Positions 1 through 6,096 of a stretch of DNA of 7,027 nt are shown piece after piece (position 1 is the stretch's first letter; every line of letters starts with the position of its first letter). Under the pieces are notes generated by a model, which searched no databases, was not told the DNA's origin, and saw only the letters and a list, made by a program, of their open reading frames with translations. The DNA is taken from NCBI GenBank assembly GCA_964608735.1, contig CAZSPL010000205.1, positions 1 through 7,027 on the forward strand, read 5' to 3'. Source of the stretch: CAZSPL01 sp964608735. GTDB taxonomy: Bacteria; JAJVIF01; JAPKYR01; CAZSPL01. The position numbers and the translations under genes are program-made.

Positions 1-95
1 TTACACCAGAGTCTGTCAGCAAAGAGTAATATCTCGGTCATAAGGGCAATGGCGGGTATTTGAGGGATGATTTTCATGTATGATGTATATGCAGA

Positions 96-158
96 GAGAT
101 TTCCGTGGCGACAGCAAGGGGGATGAATGAGAGGCGCCGTCGAGGTTACGGAAATCTC
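96..158. repeat. Inverted repeat upstream of lptA
   Basis: GAGATTTCCGT (96-106) is perfectly complementary to ACGGAAATCTC (148-158). Two G-T wobbles and a C-G pair (107-109 with 145-147) can extend the stem to 14 bp around a 35-nt loop that contains a GGCGCC palindrome. The right arm lies 11 bp upstream of the -10 box of lptA, where a -35 element or an operator would sit. No T-run follows it, so it does not look like an intrinsic terminator. The sequence before it (1-95) shows no complete gene. One plus-strand frame stays open from base 1 to a TGA at 61-63 and could be the tail of an upstream gene, but two other frames also end early and I cannot choose between them. Confidence 0.5.
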
Positions 159-166
159 CCGCGGCT

Positions 167-175
167 TGGTATAAT
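167..175 (+). promoter_or_regulatory. Extended -10 promoter element of lptA
   Basis: TGGTATAAT is a consensus -10 hexamer (170-175) with the TGn extension at 167-169. No good -35 hexamer is visible at 16-18 bp spacing, which is typical of extended -10 promoters. The expected transcription start is about 7 nt downstream, near 181-183, which coincides with the first possible start codon (TTG at 182) of the following gene. Confidence 0.55.
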
Positions 176-181
176 TACGCT

Positions 182-1099
182 TTGTTGAAACGGACGATCA
201 TATATATCCTCACGACTCTCGTCATCGCGATGCTGGTGTTATGCGCGGCCTATGCCGCATCGGGCGGACGGCTCACCGCATCGGAAGCGGTCTACCAGGC
301 CGAGGGCGATTCGGCGTCGCTCACCGTTGAGGGAAACGTGGCATTCGACCACTCGGGCTATCATTTCACCGCGGAAAAAGCGGAAGTCGACCTCGACAGG
401 CCCGAGGATGAAAGCATCGACACAAACCTGAAGCGCGCGGTATTCTCCGGCGGCGTGAGCGTAACCACGCCCACCGGCGGGCGGCTGACATCGCCGGCGA
501 TCAACGTAGCCCGGAGCGGGGAGACATATAATTTCACCGGCGCGATGACATATGTCGAGGGCGCGCTTCGCGTCACGTGCGGCAATATCGGGTTCAACGG
601 CAAGGCCGAAACATTCACCGCCACCGGCAATGTCGAGGCGGTCTACACGAGCGAGCGCGGGCTTAAGGGAGATGACGGGCGCGAACACCCGGTCGTTTAC
701 AAGAGCAGCGGGCTTGTCTACCGGGGAAGCCGCGGCATTATAAGCAACCTCAGCGACGCGCCGACACAAATCGAGTTCGACGGGCTCATATTCACATCGA
801 GCGACATCGAGCTTACCCTCGCCGATTCATCCCTCGCGCGCGTCGCGGCATCGGGGGATATCTCGGTCTCGGGGAAGGGGATCACGCTTTCGGGCGTCAA
901 TGCCGAATACGATGCCTCGAGTGGTGCTTTGCGGGTATGGGGTGATGTAAAATACAAGCGCGGCGGCGATGAGCTGTCGGCGGAAGAAGTGACGTGGGAT
1001 GTGTCCGGGGACGACAACCGGGTTTCGGTGAAAGGCGGATCGGCAACCGTCGATGTAGGCAAGGACAATGATAACCGCGACGGCGCGGCTGAAGGATAG
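182..1099 (+). CDS. lptA: LptA/OstA-like LPS transport protein, extended form
   Basis: Predicted periplasmic component of the LPS transport bridge, which carries LPS from the inner-membrane LptBFG complex to the outer membrane. Residues 1-25 form a signal peptide: K3-R4, a hydrophobic core, then an AYA cleavage motif at 23-25. The rest is beta-rich with recurring turns of OstA type: VEGNV 49-53, FSGGV 88-92, ATGNV 147-151, ASGDI 223-227, VWGDV 252-256. This suggests two or more stacked OstA/LptC-like units. At 305 residues it is clearly longer than E. coli LptA (about 185). The start must be TTG at 182 or TTG at 185, because an in-frame TGA lies at 128-130 and no ATG or GTG comes between. An internal ATG at 230 would cut the signal peptide. 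The next gene is lptB, two bases downstream. Family assignment rests on the repeat pattern, signal peptide and neighbour. LptC or an LptC-LptA hybrid is the main alternative. Confidence 0.75.
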   Translation: MLKRTIIYILTTLVIAMLVLCAAYAASGGRLTASEAVYQAEGDSASLTVEGNVAFDHSGYHFTAEKAEVDLDRPEDESIDTNLKRAVFSGGVSVTTPTGGRLTSPAINVARSGETYNFTGAMTYVEGALRVTCGNIGFNGKAETFTATGNVEAVYTSERGLKGDDGREHPVVYKSSGLVYRGSRGIISNLSDAPTQIEFDGLIFTSSDIELTLADSSLARVAASGDISVSGKGITLSGVNAEYDASSGALRVWGDVKYKRGGDELSAEEVTWDVSGDDNRVSVKGGSATVDVGKDNDNRDGAAEG

Positions 1100-1101
1100 A
1101 A

Positions 1102-1944
1102 ATGGCAAACGTTATCAACGGCATGGATATAGGCAAGGACACCCTCGAAGCCCGCGGGCTCGTGAAGGTTTACCGCGGGCGGAAAGTGGTGGACGATGTC
1201 GACCTCAAGGTCGAGCGGGGGAAAATCGTCGGACTCCTCGGCCCCAACGGCGCGGGCAAGACGACCTGCTTCTACATGATGGTCGGCCTCGTGAAACCGA
1301 ACAAGGGGCGGATTTTCCTCAACGGGAAGGAAATAACCAGGCTGCCGATATACCAGCGCGCGCGCCAGGGGCTGGGATACCTCGCCCAGGAACCGAGCAT
1401 CTTCCGCAAGCTGACCGTCGAGGAGAACCTGCTCTTGATCCTCGAAGCGCGCGGCGTGTCATACAAGGAGCGCATGGAAACCTCCGAGACGTTGATGCAC
1501 GAGCTCGACCTCACGCGCCTGAAGAAATCGATCGGCTCAACCCTTTCCGGCGGCGAGCGAAGACGCGTCGAGATAGCGCGGTCCCTCGCCGGCAAGCCGG
1601 ACTTCATCCTTCTCGATGAGCCGTTCACGGGGGTCGACCCGATCGCCATCCAGGATATCCAGTCGATCATCCTTCGATTGAAGAAACGCAACTACGGCAT
1701 TCTCATCACAGACCACTCGGTACGCGATATCCTCGCGGTAAGCGACTGGGTGTATGTCATGCACCAGGGCAAGCTGCTGGAGTCGGGTCCGGCGAAGCAG
1801 ATTGCGCAGAGCGATATAGCGAAAAAATATTATCTCGGCGAACGCTTTCGCGCCGACGAGACGCTTTTCGACGTGCTGACCGAGATGGGCGACGAGCCGC
1901 ATCCGGAGGGGGAGAGCGCACAGGCCGGCGACTGTGAAAAATAG
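1102..1944 (+). CDS. lptB: LPS export ABC transporter ATP-binding protein LptB
   Basis: Cytoplasmic ATPase that powers LPS extraction from the inner membrane together with LptF and LptG. All ABC motifs are present: Walker A GPNGAGKTT (47-55), Q-loop Q96, signature LSGGE (148-152), Walker B ILLDEP (169-174) with catalytic E173, and switch histidine H205 in TDHS. The sequences LDEPFTGVDP (171-180) and YYLGERF (243-249) near the C-terminus are typical of LptB rather than of other ABC ATPases. At 280 residues it is longer than E. coli LptB (about 241). The excess is an 8-residue N-terminal lead and an acidic, low-complexity tail after about residue 255. GAAGGA (1091-1096) lies 5 nt before the ATG, inside the end of lptA, so the two genes are probably co-transcribed and translationally coupled. 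A second ATG at 1123 is a less likely start. Confidence 0.96.
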   Translation: MANVINGMDIGKDTLEARGLVKVYRGRKVVDDVDLKVERGKIVGLLGPNGAGKTTCFYMMVGLVKPNKGRIFLNGKEITRLPIYQRARQGLGYLAQEPSIFRKLTVEENLLLILEARGVSYKERMETSETLMHELDLTRLKKSIGSTLSGGERRRVEIARSLAGKPDFILLDEPFTGVDPIAIQDIQSIILRLKKRNYGILITDHSVRDILAVSDWVYVMHQGKLLESGPAKQIAQSDIAKKYYLGERFRADETLFDVLTEMGDEPHPEGESAQAGDCEK

Positions 1945-1959
1945 AATGGTAAACAGGGG

Positions 1960-1988
1960 TTGACCGCGACCGATTTATGAAGGATAAT
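1960..1988 (+). promoter_or_regulatory. Sigma-70-type promoter before the 12-Cys gene
   Basis: TTGACC (1960-1965) and GATAAT (1983-1988) are each one base from the consensus -35 and -10 hexamers and are separated by exactly 17 bp. Transcription would begin near 1995 and give the cysteine-rich gene at 2092 a leader of about 97 nt. A further TATAAT at 2001-2006 has no matching -35. The promoter implies that this gene can be expressed independently of lptA-lptB. Confidence 0.6.
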
Positions 1989-1989
1989 T

Positions 1990-2088
1990 ATGTCGTTCTA
2001 TATAATCTGGTTGTGGAACATTTGCCGGATTGATGCGACTTTATTAACTGTATTGACTTTAATCGACTGGAGTACCTGGAGTTCGTAA
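1990..2088 (+). CDS. Possible 32-residue hydrophobic small protein
   Basis: A short ORF starts with ATG at 1990 and ends with TAA three bases before the start of the next gene. It has GAAGGA (1979-1984) 5 nt upstream, the same ribosome binding site and spacing as lptB. The product is hydrophobic and tryptophan-rich (four Trp), with only R13, D15 and D26 charged, so it could be a small membrane peptide. I recognise no family. Against it, the ORF is short enough to arise by chance in AT-richer DNA, and the putative promoter at 1960-1988 would start transcription inside it. It could then be made only from lptB read-through transcript. Confidence 0.22.
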   Translation: MSFYIIWLWNICRIDATLLTVLTLIDWSTWSS

Positions 2089-2091
2089 CCG

Positions 2092-2469
2092 ATGGACAGA
2101 TGCGAATACTGCGGTGAGCCATACCAGCCAGGGGTAGGATGCCAAAACCGGGAATGTCCTCAGCGATACGCTTTCCACTTGCGTTGCAGTTGCGGCGCCC
2201 CCCTCTATGAACGAGGAAATGGAACAGACCCCAAGAAGCGGACATATTACTGCCGCGAATGCAAGCTCTATCTATTCCTCAACTTGAAAGGGGTAATCGA
2301 GTCGTTCTACTGCATTTCAGGCGGATGCGTGCACAAGGGTCCGCCGGACAACTACAGTTTCCTCGCCCCGCTGAACACATACAGCTTCGGATGCCCGAAG
2401 TGCGACGCGAAGTACCGCGTACGCAAGATGAATCTCGAACAATGGCTCGGGTTGATGGAGCGGGTGTAA
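2092..2469 (+). CDS. Cysteine-rich (12 Cys) zinc-ribbon-like protein, unknown function
   Basis: A 125-residue cytoplasmic protein with no signal peptide or membrane segment. I do not recognise its family. Cysteines come in pairs typical of zinc ribbons: C4/C7, C17/C22, C32/C34, C54/C57, C74/C79 and C101/C104. That is enough for three four-cysteine zinc sites, or for fewer zinc sites plus redox cysteines. Aromatic residues flank several knuckles (TYYCREC, FGCPKC), as in zinc-ribbon and rubredoxin-like folds. The tail after 110 is short, basic then hydrophobic. The TGGAG at 2077-2081 is a modest ribosome binding site, 10 nt before the ATG. The gene sits between lptB and lptF but has its own promoter candidate upstream and a weak terminator downstream, so its place in the lpt locus may not mean an LPS role. 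Codon use appears less strictly GC-ending than in its neighbours. Confidence 0.8.
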   Translation: MDRCEYCGEPYQPGVGCQNRECPQRYAFHLRCSCGAPLYERGNGTDPKKRTYYCRECKLYLFLNLKGVIESFYCISGGCVHKGPPDNYSFLAPLNTYSFGCPKCDAKYRVRKMNLEQWLGLMERV

Positions 2470-2503
2470 TCCAAGGGACAACCGAAGGCACTCGGAAGCA
2501 CGG

Positions 2504-2522
2504 AACACCGCGCAGGTGTTTT
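2504..2522 (+). terminator. Weak intrinsic terminator candidate
   Basis: AACACC (2504-2509) pairs with GGTGTT (2515-2520) around a 5-nt loop, and the 3' arm runs into TTTT (2519-2522). The stem is only 6 bp with A-T pairs at its base, so termination may be partial. Its position, 35 nt after the stop of the cysteine-rich gene and before the -10 box of lptF, fits a transcription-unit boundary. Confidence 0.35.
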
Positions 2523-2559
2523 GCATGCCCTGACTTTTCCCCATCGACGCTCAATTAGC

Positions 2560-2565
2560 TATAAT
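2560..2565 (+). promoter_or_regulatory. -10 box of the lptF operon
   Basis: A perfect TATAAT lies 34 nt before the TTG start of lptF. No clear -35 hexamer is found at 16-18 bp spacing, and there is no TGn extension, so the promoter may be weak or activator-dependent. The expected start near 2572 gives a leader of roughly 28 nt. Confidence 0.4.
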
Positions 2566-2599
2566 ATGAAGCGAGATAATTCTTCCTCGGGACATCGAA

Positions 2600-3694
2600 T
2601 TGAAGAAGCTCGATAAATTGATGCTGTCCGAATTCATCCCGCTGTTCGTGGTGGGGGTGCTGGCGTTCACGGCTATCATGTCGAGCTTCACGCTTCTCAA
2701 GGAAGCGATGAAATATTTCACGCAGTACGAGCTCGACATGCTCGTCCTCCTCCGTTTCTTCTGGCTCGGGCTTCCGCAGATCATGACGTACACGTTCCCG
2801 ATGGGCGCGCTGCTCGCGAGCCTGCTCGCGTTCGGGCGCTTGAGCTCCAACAGCGAGATAACCGCCATCCGCGCCGGGGGGATCAGCTTCGGACGCATCG
2901 TGCTTCCCATCGCGCTTGCGAGCTGGGTGCTGGTATGCCTTACATTCGTGCTGAATGAGAAGGTCGCGCCGCGGCTGACCGGCGAGGCGCTCGACATGGT
3001 CAAGGAAGCAATCGCGGCGAAGGGGCTCAGTAAAAGCTCGTCCAACATCAGTTACTTCGACAAGGAAGACGGCTGGATGTTCGGCGCCGCCGAGGGGGAC
3101 GGCAAAGTATTCACCGACGTCATCCTCATCGATTTCAAGACCGACGAGAAAATCACCTATTTCGCGGATAAGGCATACTGGCATGCCGACAAGTGGGATT
3201 TCGAGAACGTCCAGGTACTCGGATTCACATCGGACGGCGAGAAGCGCACGTGGACCCTCGACAGCCCGGAATCGACGATTAATTTCAGGCGTACCCCCGA
3301 CGAGGTGATGTACCAGGACAAGGATCCCGAGCAGATGAGCCTCCAGGAGCTCGGGAACTACATCAAGCGAATGGAGAGCGAATCTGCCCCCCCGGCGCGA
3401 ATCAACAAGCTGTGGAGCACATTCCACGCGAAAATCGCCGCGCCGTTCTCGTGCCTGATTTTCATCCTCATATCGGCGCCGCTGGGGATGAACCCGCAGC
3501 GCGGGTCGTCGACCGTCGGTATGGGATTATCGATGATCCTTGTGTTCGTTTATTACGTCATACTTACCGTGAGCCTGAAAGCCGGCGAGAGCGGGACGAT
3601 AGATCCGCTGATAGCGGCGTGGATACCGAATATCGCGTTCCTGCTTGCCGGGATATGGCTCAACGCGCGGTATTACTGGTCATACGGGAGATAA
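2600..3694 (+). CDS. lptF: LPS export permease of the LptF/LptG family
   Basis: Inner-membrane permease subunit that works with LptB to move LPS onto the periplasmic bridge. The architecture matches the YjgP/YjgQ family. Three N-terminal membrane helices lie at about 12-33, 52-76 and 98-118. A periplasmic beta-jellyroll domain runs from about 120 to 270, followed by three C-terminal helices at about 279-297, 305-326 and 337-354. SEITAIRAGGIS (85-96) is a hallmark of the family, and SAPLGM (292-297) is a common feature of the fourth helix. The length of 364 residues is normal. The TTG start is chosen because KKLDKLMLSEFIPLF is the expected cytoplasmic lead into helix 1. The ATG at 2621 would remove it. 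The family has two paralogues and I cannot firmly say which one this is. It is the first gene of an operon with the next two. Confidence 0.92.
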   Translation: MKKLDKLMLSEFIPLFVVGVLAFTAIMSSFTLLKEAMKYFTQYELDMLVLLRFFWLGLPQIMTYTFPMGALLASLLAFGRLSSNSEITAIRAGGISFGRIVLPIALASWVLVCLTFVLNEKVAPRLTGEALDMVKEAIAAKGLSKSSSNISYFDKEDGWMFGAAEGDGKVFTDVILIDFKTDEKITYFADKAYWHADKWDFENVQVLGFTSDGEKRTWTLDSPESTINFRRTPDEVMYQDKDPEQMSLQELGNYIKRMESESAPPARINKLWSTFHAKIAAPFSCLIFILISAPLGMNPQRGSSTVGMGLSMILVFVYYVILTVSLKAGESGTIDPLIAAWIPNIAFLLAGIWLNARYYWSYGR

Positions 3695-3695
3695 G

Positions 3696-4184
3696 ATGGA
3701 CGGAATTCGTGACAAGATCGTCATCGCTGTATTCGGCTCGGGGAGCGCAAGCGAGGCTGAGGCCGGGCTGGCATACGATGTCGGGCATTTTATTGCGTCG
3801 AGGGGAGCAATCCTCGTATGCGGCGGGCTTGGCGGATGCATGGAGCACGCCGCGAAGGGCGCGAAGGAACAGGGCGGATTGACCATCGGGATAATCCCGA
3901 CCTATGAAAAATCGAGCGCGAATCAATTCATCGACATCGTAATCCCCACCGGGATGGGCCACGCCCGCAACGCGCTCGTGGCATCGACCTGCGATGCCGC
4001 CGTCGCGATAGGCGGCGCCACCGGTACTCTCAGCGAAATCGGCCTCGCCCGGAAAATGGGCAAGCCGGTGGTGTGTCTCGGATGCTGGGAATTCAAGGAT
4101 GACTGGGAAGAGACCGCGGGGCTCGTGAGGGCCGATACACCCGAGAAAGCTGTATCACTGGCGCTGGAGGAAATCGGCAAATGA
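3696..4184 (+). CDS. TIGR00725/LOG-like Rossmann-fold protein
   Basis: A 162-residue cytoplasmic protein of the TIGR00725 group, related to the LOG/lysine-decarboxylase-like family. Characterised LOG enzymes hydrolyse nucleoside 5'-monophosphates to a free base and ribose 5-phosphate. The substrate here is unknown. Visible motifs are a beta strand leading to FGSGSA (13-18), CGGLGGCME (42-50), MGHARN (87-92) with the family's conserved arginine R91, and GGATGTLSE (106-114) in place of the LOG PGGxGTxxE motif, with E114 retained. GGGAG-like GGGAG (3686-3690) lies 5 nt before the ATG, and only one base separates the gene from the lptF stop. An in-frame upstream ATG at 3645 would overlap lptF by 50 bp and has no better site, so 3696 is preferred. 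The operon position next to an LPS permease is not a family rule that I know of. Confidence 0.85.
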   Translation: MDGIRDKIVIAVFGSGSASEAEAGLAYDVGHFIASRGAILVCGGLGGCMEHAAKGAKEQGGLTIGIIPTYEKSSANQFIDIVIPTGMGHARNALVASTCDAAVAIGGATGTLSEIGLARKMGKPVVCLGCWEFKDDWEETAGLVRADTPEKAVSLALEEIGK

Positions 4185-4798
4185 ACTGCCCCCACTGCGG
4201 AGTGGAAGTGAATGAACAAGTGGCGCGCTGCCATTCCTGCGGGGCGATAATCGCGATACTGGACAAGAAGAAGCCATCCAAACCCGATGAAATCAAACGC
4301 AGGGCGAAGGGCACGATGCCGTTCGTCCTGCTCGCGCTCTATCTCCTGCTGATGGTCGCCCTCGCGTTTCCGCTGTTCAGCATCATCCGCGCCAAGCAGC
4401 GCGCCGACAGGTTCGAGAACAGCATGAACGGCCTGATGGACAAGCTGGATGCCTATGCCGACGCGAACGGCTTCTTCCCGGATGAAATCTACGACCTCAT
4501 CAACGAGGGATTCATCACAGCCTACCCGCAGAACCCATACCAGGAGCGGCTCATGAAACCGCGCGACGCGGGCTCGGCATTCGCCGGGGATTTTACATAC
4601 ATCCCGGTGTACGACGACACCGGGCGCGCGAAGGGGTGCGTGCTCGTGGGATACGGCCCGAATCCAGACAGGGGGAAGGATATCTTCACGAAGGGGAATG
4701 ACTATTCGAGGCTGAGCGAGTTTCATCCGGAGCCCGACGGCAAGCCCGACGGCGTCGTCATCATCCTCCATTCGGAACGAGGCGAATACAGCGCGTAA
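4181..4798 (+). CDS. Zinc ribbon - membrane helix - pilin-like domain protein
   Basis: A 205-residue hybrid protein. Residues 1-22 form a zinc ribbon with C3/C6 and C17/C20. A basic linker (28-43) leads to one membrane helix (about 46-68). What follows resembles the N-terminal helix of type IV pilins and GspG-like pseudopilins: hydrophobic stretch, FPLFSIIRAKQRADR (63-77), helix to about 96, then NGFFPDEIYDL (96-106) and YPQNPY (115-120), close to the 'DNG.YP...L...Y...P.DP(W/Y)' pattern of GspG. No prepilin peptidase site of the GFTLIE type and no glutamate at pilin position 5 are present, so it is probably not processed or polymerised. The topology is likely cytoplasmic ribbon and outward globular domain. 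The ATG overlaps the previous stop (ATGA), with GGAGG (4166-4170) 10 nt upstream. The stop codon touches the palindromic element that follows. Function unknown. Confidence 0.8.
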   Translation: MNCPHCGVEVNEQVARCHSCGAIIAILDKKKPSKPDEIKRRAKGTMPFVLLALYLLLMVALAFPLFSIIRAKQRADRFENSMNGLMDKLDAYADANGFFPDEIYDLINEGFITAYPQNPYQERLMKPRDAGSAFAGDFTYIPVYDDTGRAKGCVLVGYGPNPDRGKDIFTKGNDYSRLSEFHPEPDGKPDGVVIILHSERGEYSA

Positions 4799-5032
4799 AA
4801 AAATAGGGACAATCACGAATGGTGCTTTTTTAAGGCTTCTTTTGTACCGTTGCAGCGGTATCTATGAGGTAGCCCCGGGGTTGGAGCCATCCACAGTGCT
4901 TGTTTAATATATAATTCTTCTGGGCTTGAGCGCTCTTCCTACCCGCGAGATAAATGGGCTCCTACCCCGGGCGACTGCCGACAACAGAATATCCGCTAAA
5001 AAAAGCGCCATTCGTGACTGCCCCTATTTTTT
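4798..5032. mobile_element. MITE-like 235-bp palindromic element between convergent stops
   Basis: Bases 4798-4831 pair with 4999-5032 over 34 positions with 31 Watson-Crick pairs, one G-T wobble and two A-C mismatches. Inner arms continue the symmetry: AGCGG (4854-4858) with CCGCT (4993-4997), and 4874-4888 with 4957-4971 (14 of 15). A central loop of 68 nt contains a TATAAT (4910-4915). Each terminal arm starts with six A and ends with six T, around a core like AGGGACAATCACGAATGG. No transposase is encoded and I see no clear target-site duplication. The outer ends coincide with the last base of the stop codons of both flanking genes. The structure fits a non-autonomous transposable element or a large dispersed palindrome. 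With T-runs at the 3' end on either strand it could also serve as a bidirectional terminator for the lptF operon and dapA. Confidence 0.75.
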
Positions 5033-5916
5033 CAAATCAGCCCATGCGCCGATAATACGGCATCGATTTTCGATTTCTGCTCCTGGGTCGGCTCGACCAT
5101 CGGAAGCCGATACCCGCCCACATCGACGCCGATACGATTGCAGGCATATTTGACGGGGATGGGATTGGTCGTGATGAAGAGTACCTTGAAGATATCCCAC
5201 AGCTTGAAGTGGATATCCATCGCCTTCAAGTAATTCGATTCGTCGATGAACGCCGTAATCATTTCATTAATCCGCTTCCCGACGATGTGGCCCGCCACCG
5301 AAATAACCCCGCGCGCCCCGACCGAAAGCATCGGCAGTGTGAGGCTGTCGTCGCCTGAATATATCGCGAAATCGGGGCCGCAGGCGTATCGCACCGCGCT
5401 CACCGAATCGAGGCTCCCGGTGGCTTCCTTGACGCCGATGATGTTGCCGGCTTCGCTCAGGCGTTTCATCGTTTCAGTTTCGACCTTGACGCCGGTCCGT
5501 CCGGGGATGTCATATATGATACATGGAAGCGGCGTCGCATCGGCGATGGCCGTGAAATGGGCATACAGGCCGTCCTGCGTGGGCTTGTTATAATACGGCG
5601 ACACGAGCAGCAGGCCGTCGATGCCGGAATCGTGCGCGATGCGGGCCATCTCGACCGACTTCGATGTGTTGTTCGTGGATGCCCCGGCGATGACCTTCGT
5701 CTCGCTGTGGGCTATCTCGCGCGTAAGGCGGGTCATCCATATGAATTCATCGCGGCTTATGGTCGGGCCTTCGCCGGTGGTGCCGGCTACGAGGAGCGTG
5801 TCGGTGCCGTTGTCTTCGAGATGGCGTATCAGGTCGACGAGCCGTGATTCGGAGATGCGTCCGTTATCGTCGAACGGCGTCACCATCGCCGTAATCACTT
5901 TTCCGAAGCGGGTCAT
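5032..5916 (-). CDS. dapA: 4-hydroxy-tetrahydrodipicolinate synthase DapA
   Basis: Cytoplasmic enzyme that condenses pyruvate with L-aspartate semialdehyde, the first committed step of lysine and diaminopimelate synthesis. The length (294 residues) is normal for the TIM-barrel family. Visible hallmarks are AGTTGEGPT (44-52) with the catalytic threonine region, SPYYNKP (106-112), YDIPGRTG (135-142) with the proton-relay tyrosine Y135 and substrate-binding R140, and GVKEATG (161-167) with the Schiff-base lysine K163. NPIPVKYA (251-258) near the C-terminus is also typical of DapA. GGAGG (complement of 5924-5928) lies 7 nt before the ATG. AT-rich sequence at 5944-5954 gives a TATGAT or TAAAAT -10 candidate on the minus strand, without a good -35. 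The leader is too short for a lysine riboswitch. It is transcribed alone, convergent with the lptF operon, and its stop touches the palindromic element. N-acetylneuraminate lyase-type paralogues are less likely given the motifs. Confidence 0.95.
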   Translation of the reverse strand: MTRFGKVITAMVTPFDDNGRISESRLVDLIRHLEDNGTDTLLVAGTTGEGPTISRDEFIWMTRLTREIAHSETKVIAGASTNNTSKSVEMARIAHDSGIDGLLLVSPYYNKPTQDGLYAHFTAIADATPLPCIIYDIPGRTGVKVETETMKRLSEAGNIIGVKEATGSLDSVSAVRYACGPDFAIYSGDDSLTLPMLSVGARGVISVAGHIVGKRINEMITAFIDESNYLKAMDIHFKLWDIFKVLFITTNPIPVKYACNRIGVDVGGYRLPMVEPTQEQKSKIDAVLSAHGLI

Positions 5917-6023
5917 TATCGAACCTCCCGGGGTTGTGGCGGCATTTTATCATATTAGAAAGGCGGATTCCATCGCGCTGATACCTTTTGTCCGCTGCAT
6001 AAACTATAGCGGAACTGTCGGAT

Positions 6024-6040
6024 GCATTAAGTCGCATTAA
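6024..6040 (+). repeat. Direct repeat GCATTAA x2 in divergent region
   Basis: GCATTAA occurs at 6024-6030 and 6034-6040, one helical turn apart, in the AT-rich space between the divergent dapA and TPR genes. The 10-bp period would suit a regulator binding one face of the DNA, but two 7-mers in AT-rich DNA may be coincidence. I find no convincing promoter for the TPR gene in 5917-6129. Confidence 0.25.
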
Positions 6041-6096
6041 TAACCTAATCCCATTTAAACGGACATTATTTTATGTGGGGATTGGCCCCGATGTCA

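Noticed and set aside
1..63. Open frame at the left edge ending in TGA at 61-63
   Set aside because: It could be the end of an upstream gene, but about 20 codons without a recognisable motif cannot be told from chance. Other frames also enter from the edge.
236..247. Lipobox in the LptA-like protein
   Set aside because: Cys21 is preceded by Leu instead of Gly, Ala or Ser, and an AYA signal peptidase I motif follows at 23-25.
2566..2616. Sixteen-codon ORF overlapping the start of lptF
   Set aside because: Its ATG directly follows the TATAAT box and lies upstream of the expected transcription start. It has no ribosome binding site.
2555..3427. 290-codon open frame on the minus strand
   Set aside because: It is antisense to lptF and yields charged, low-complexity sequence typical of a shadow frame.
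3923..4816. 297-codon open frame on the minus strand
   Set aside because: It lies antisense to two well-supported genes (the LOG-like protein and the pilin-like hybrid). The open frame reflects GC-rich codon use, and the product has no recognisable domain.
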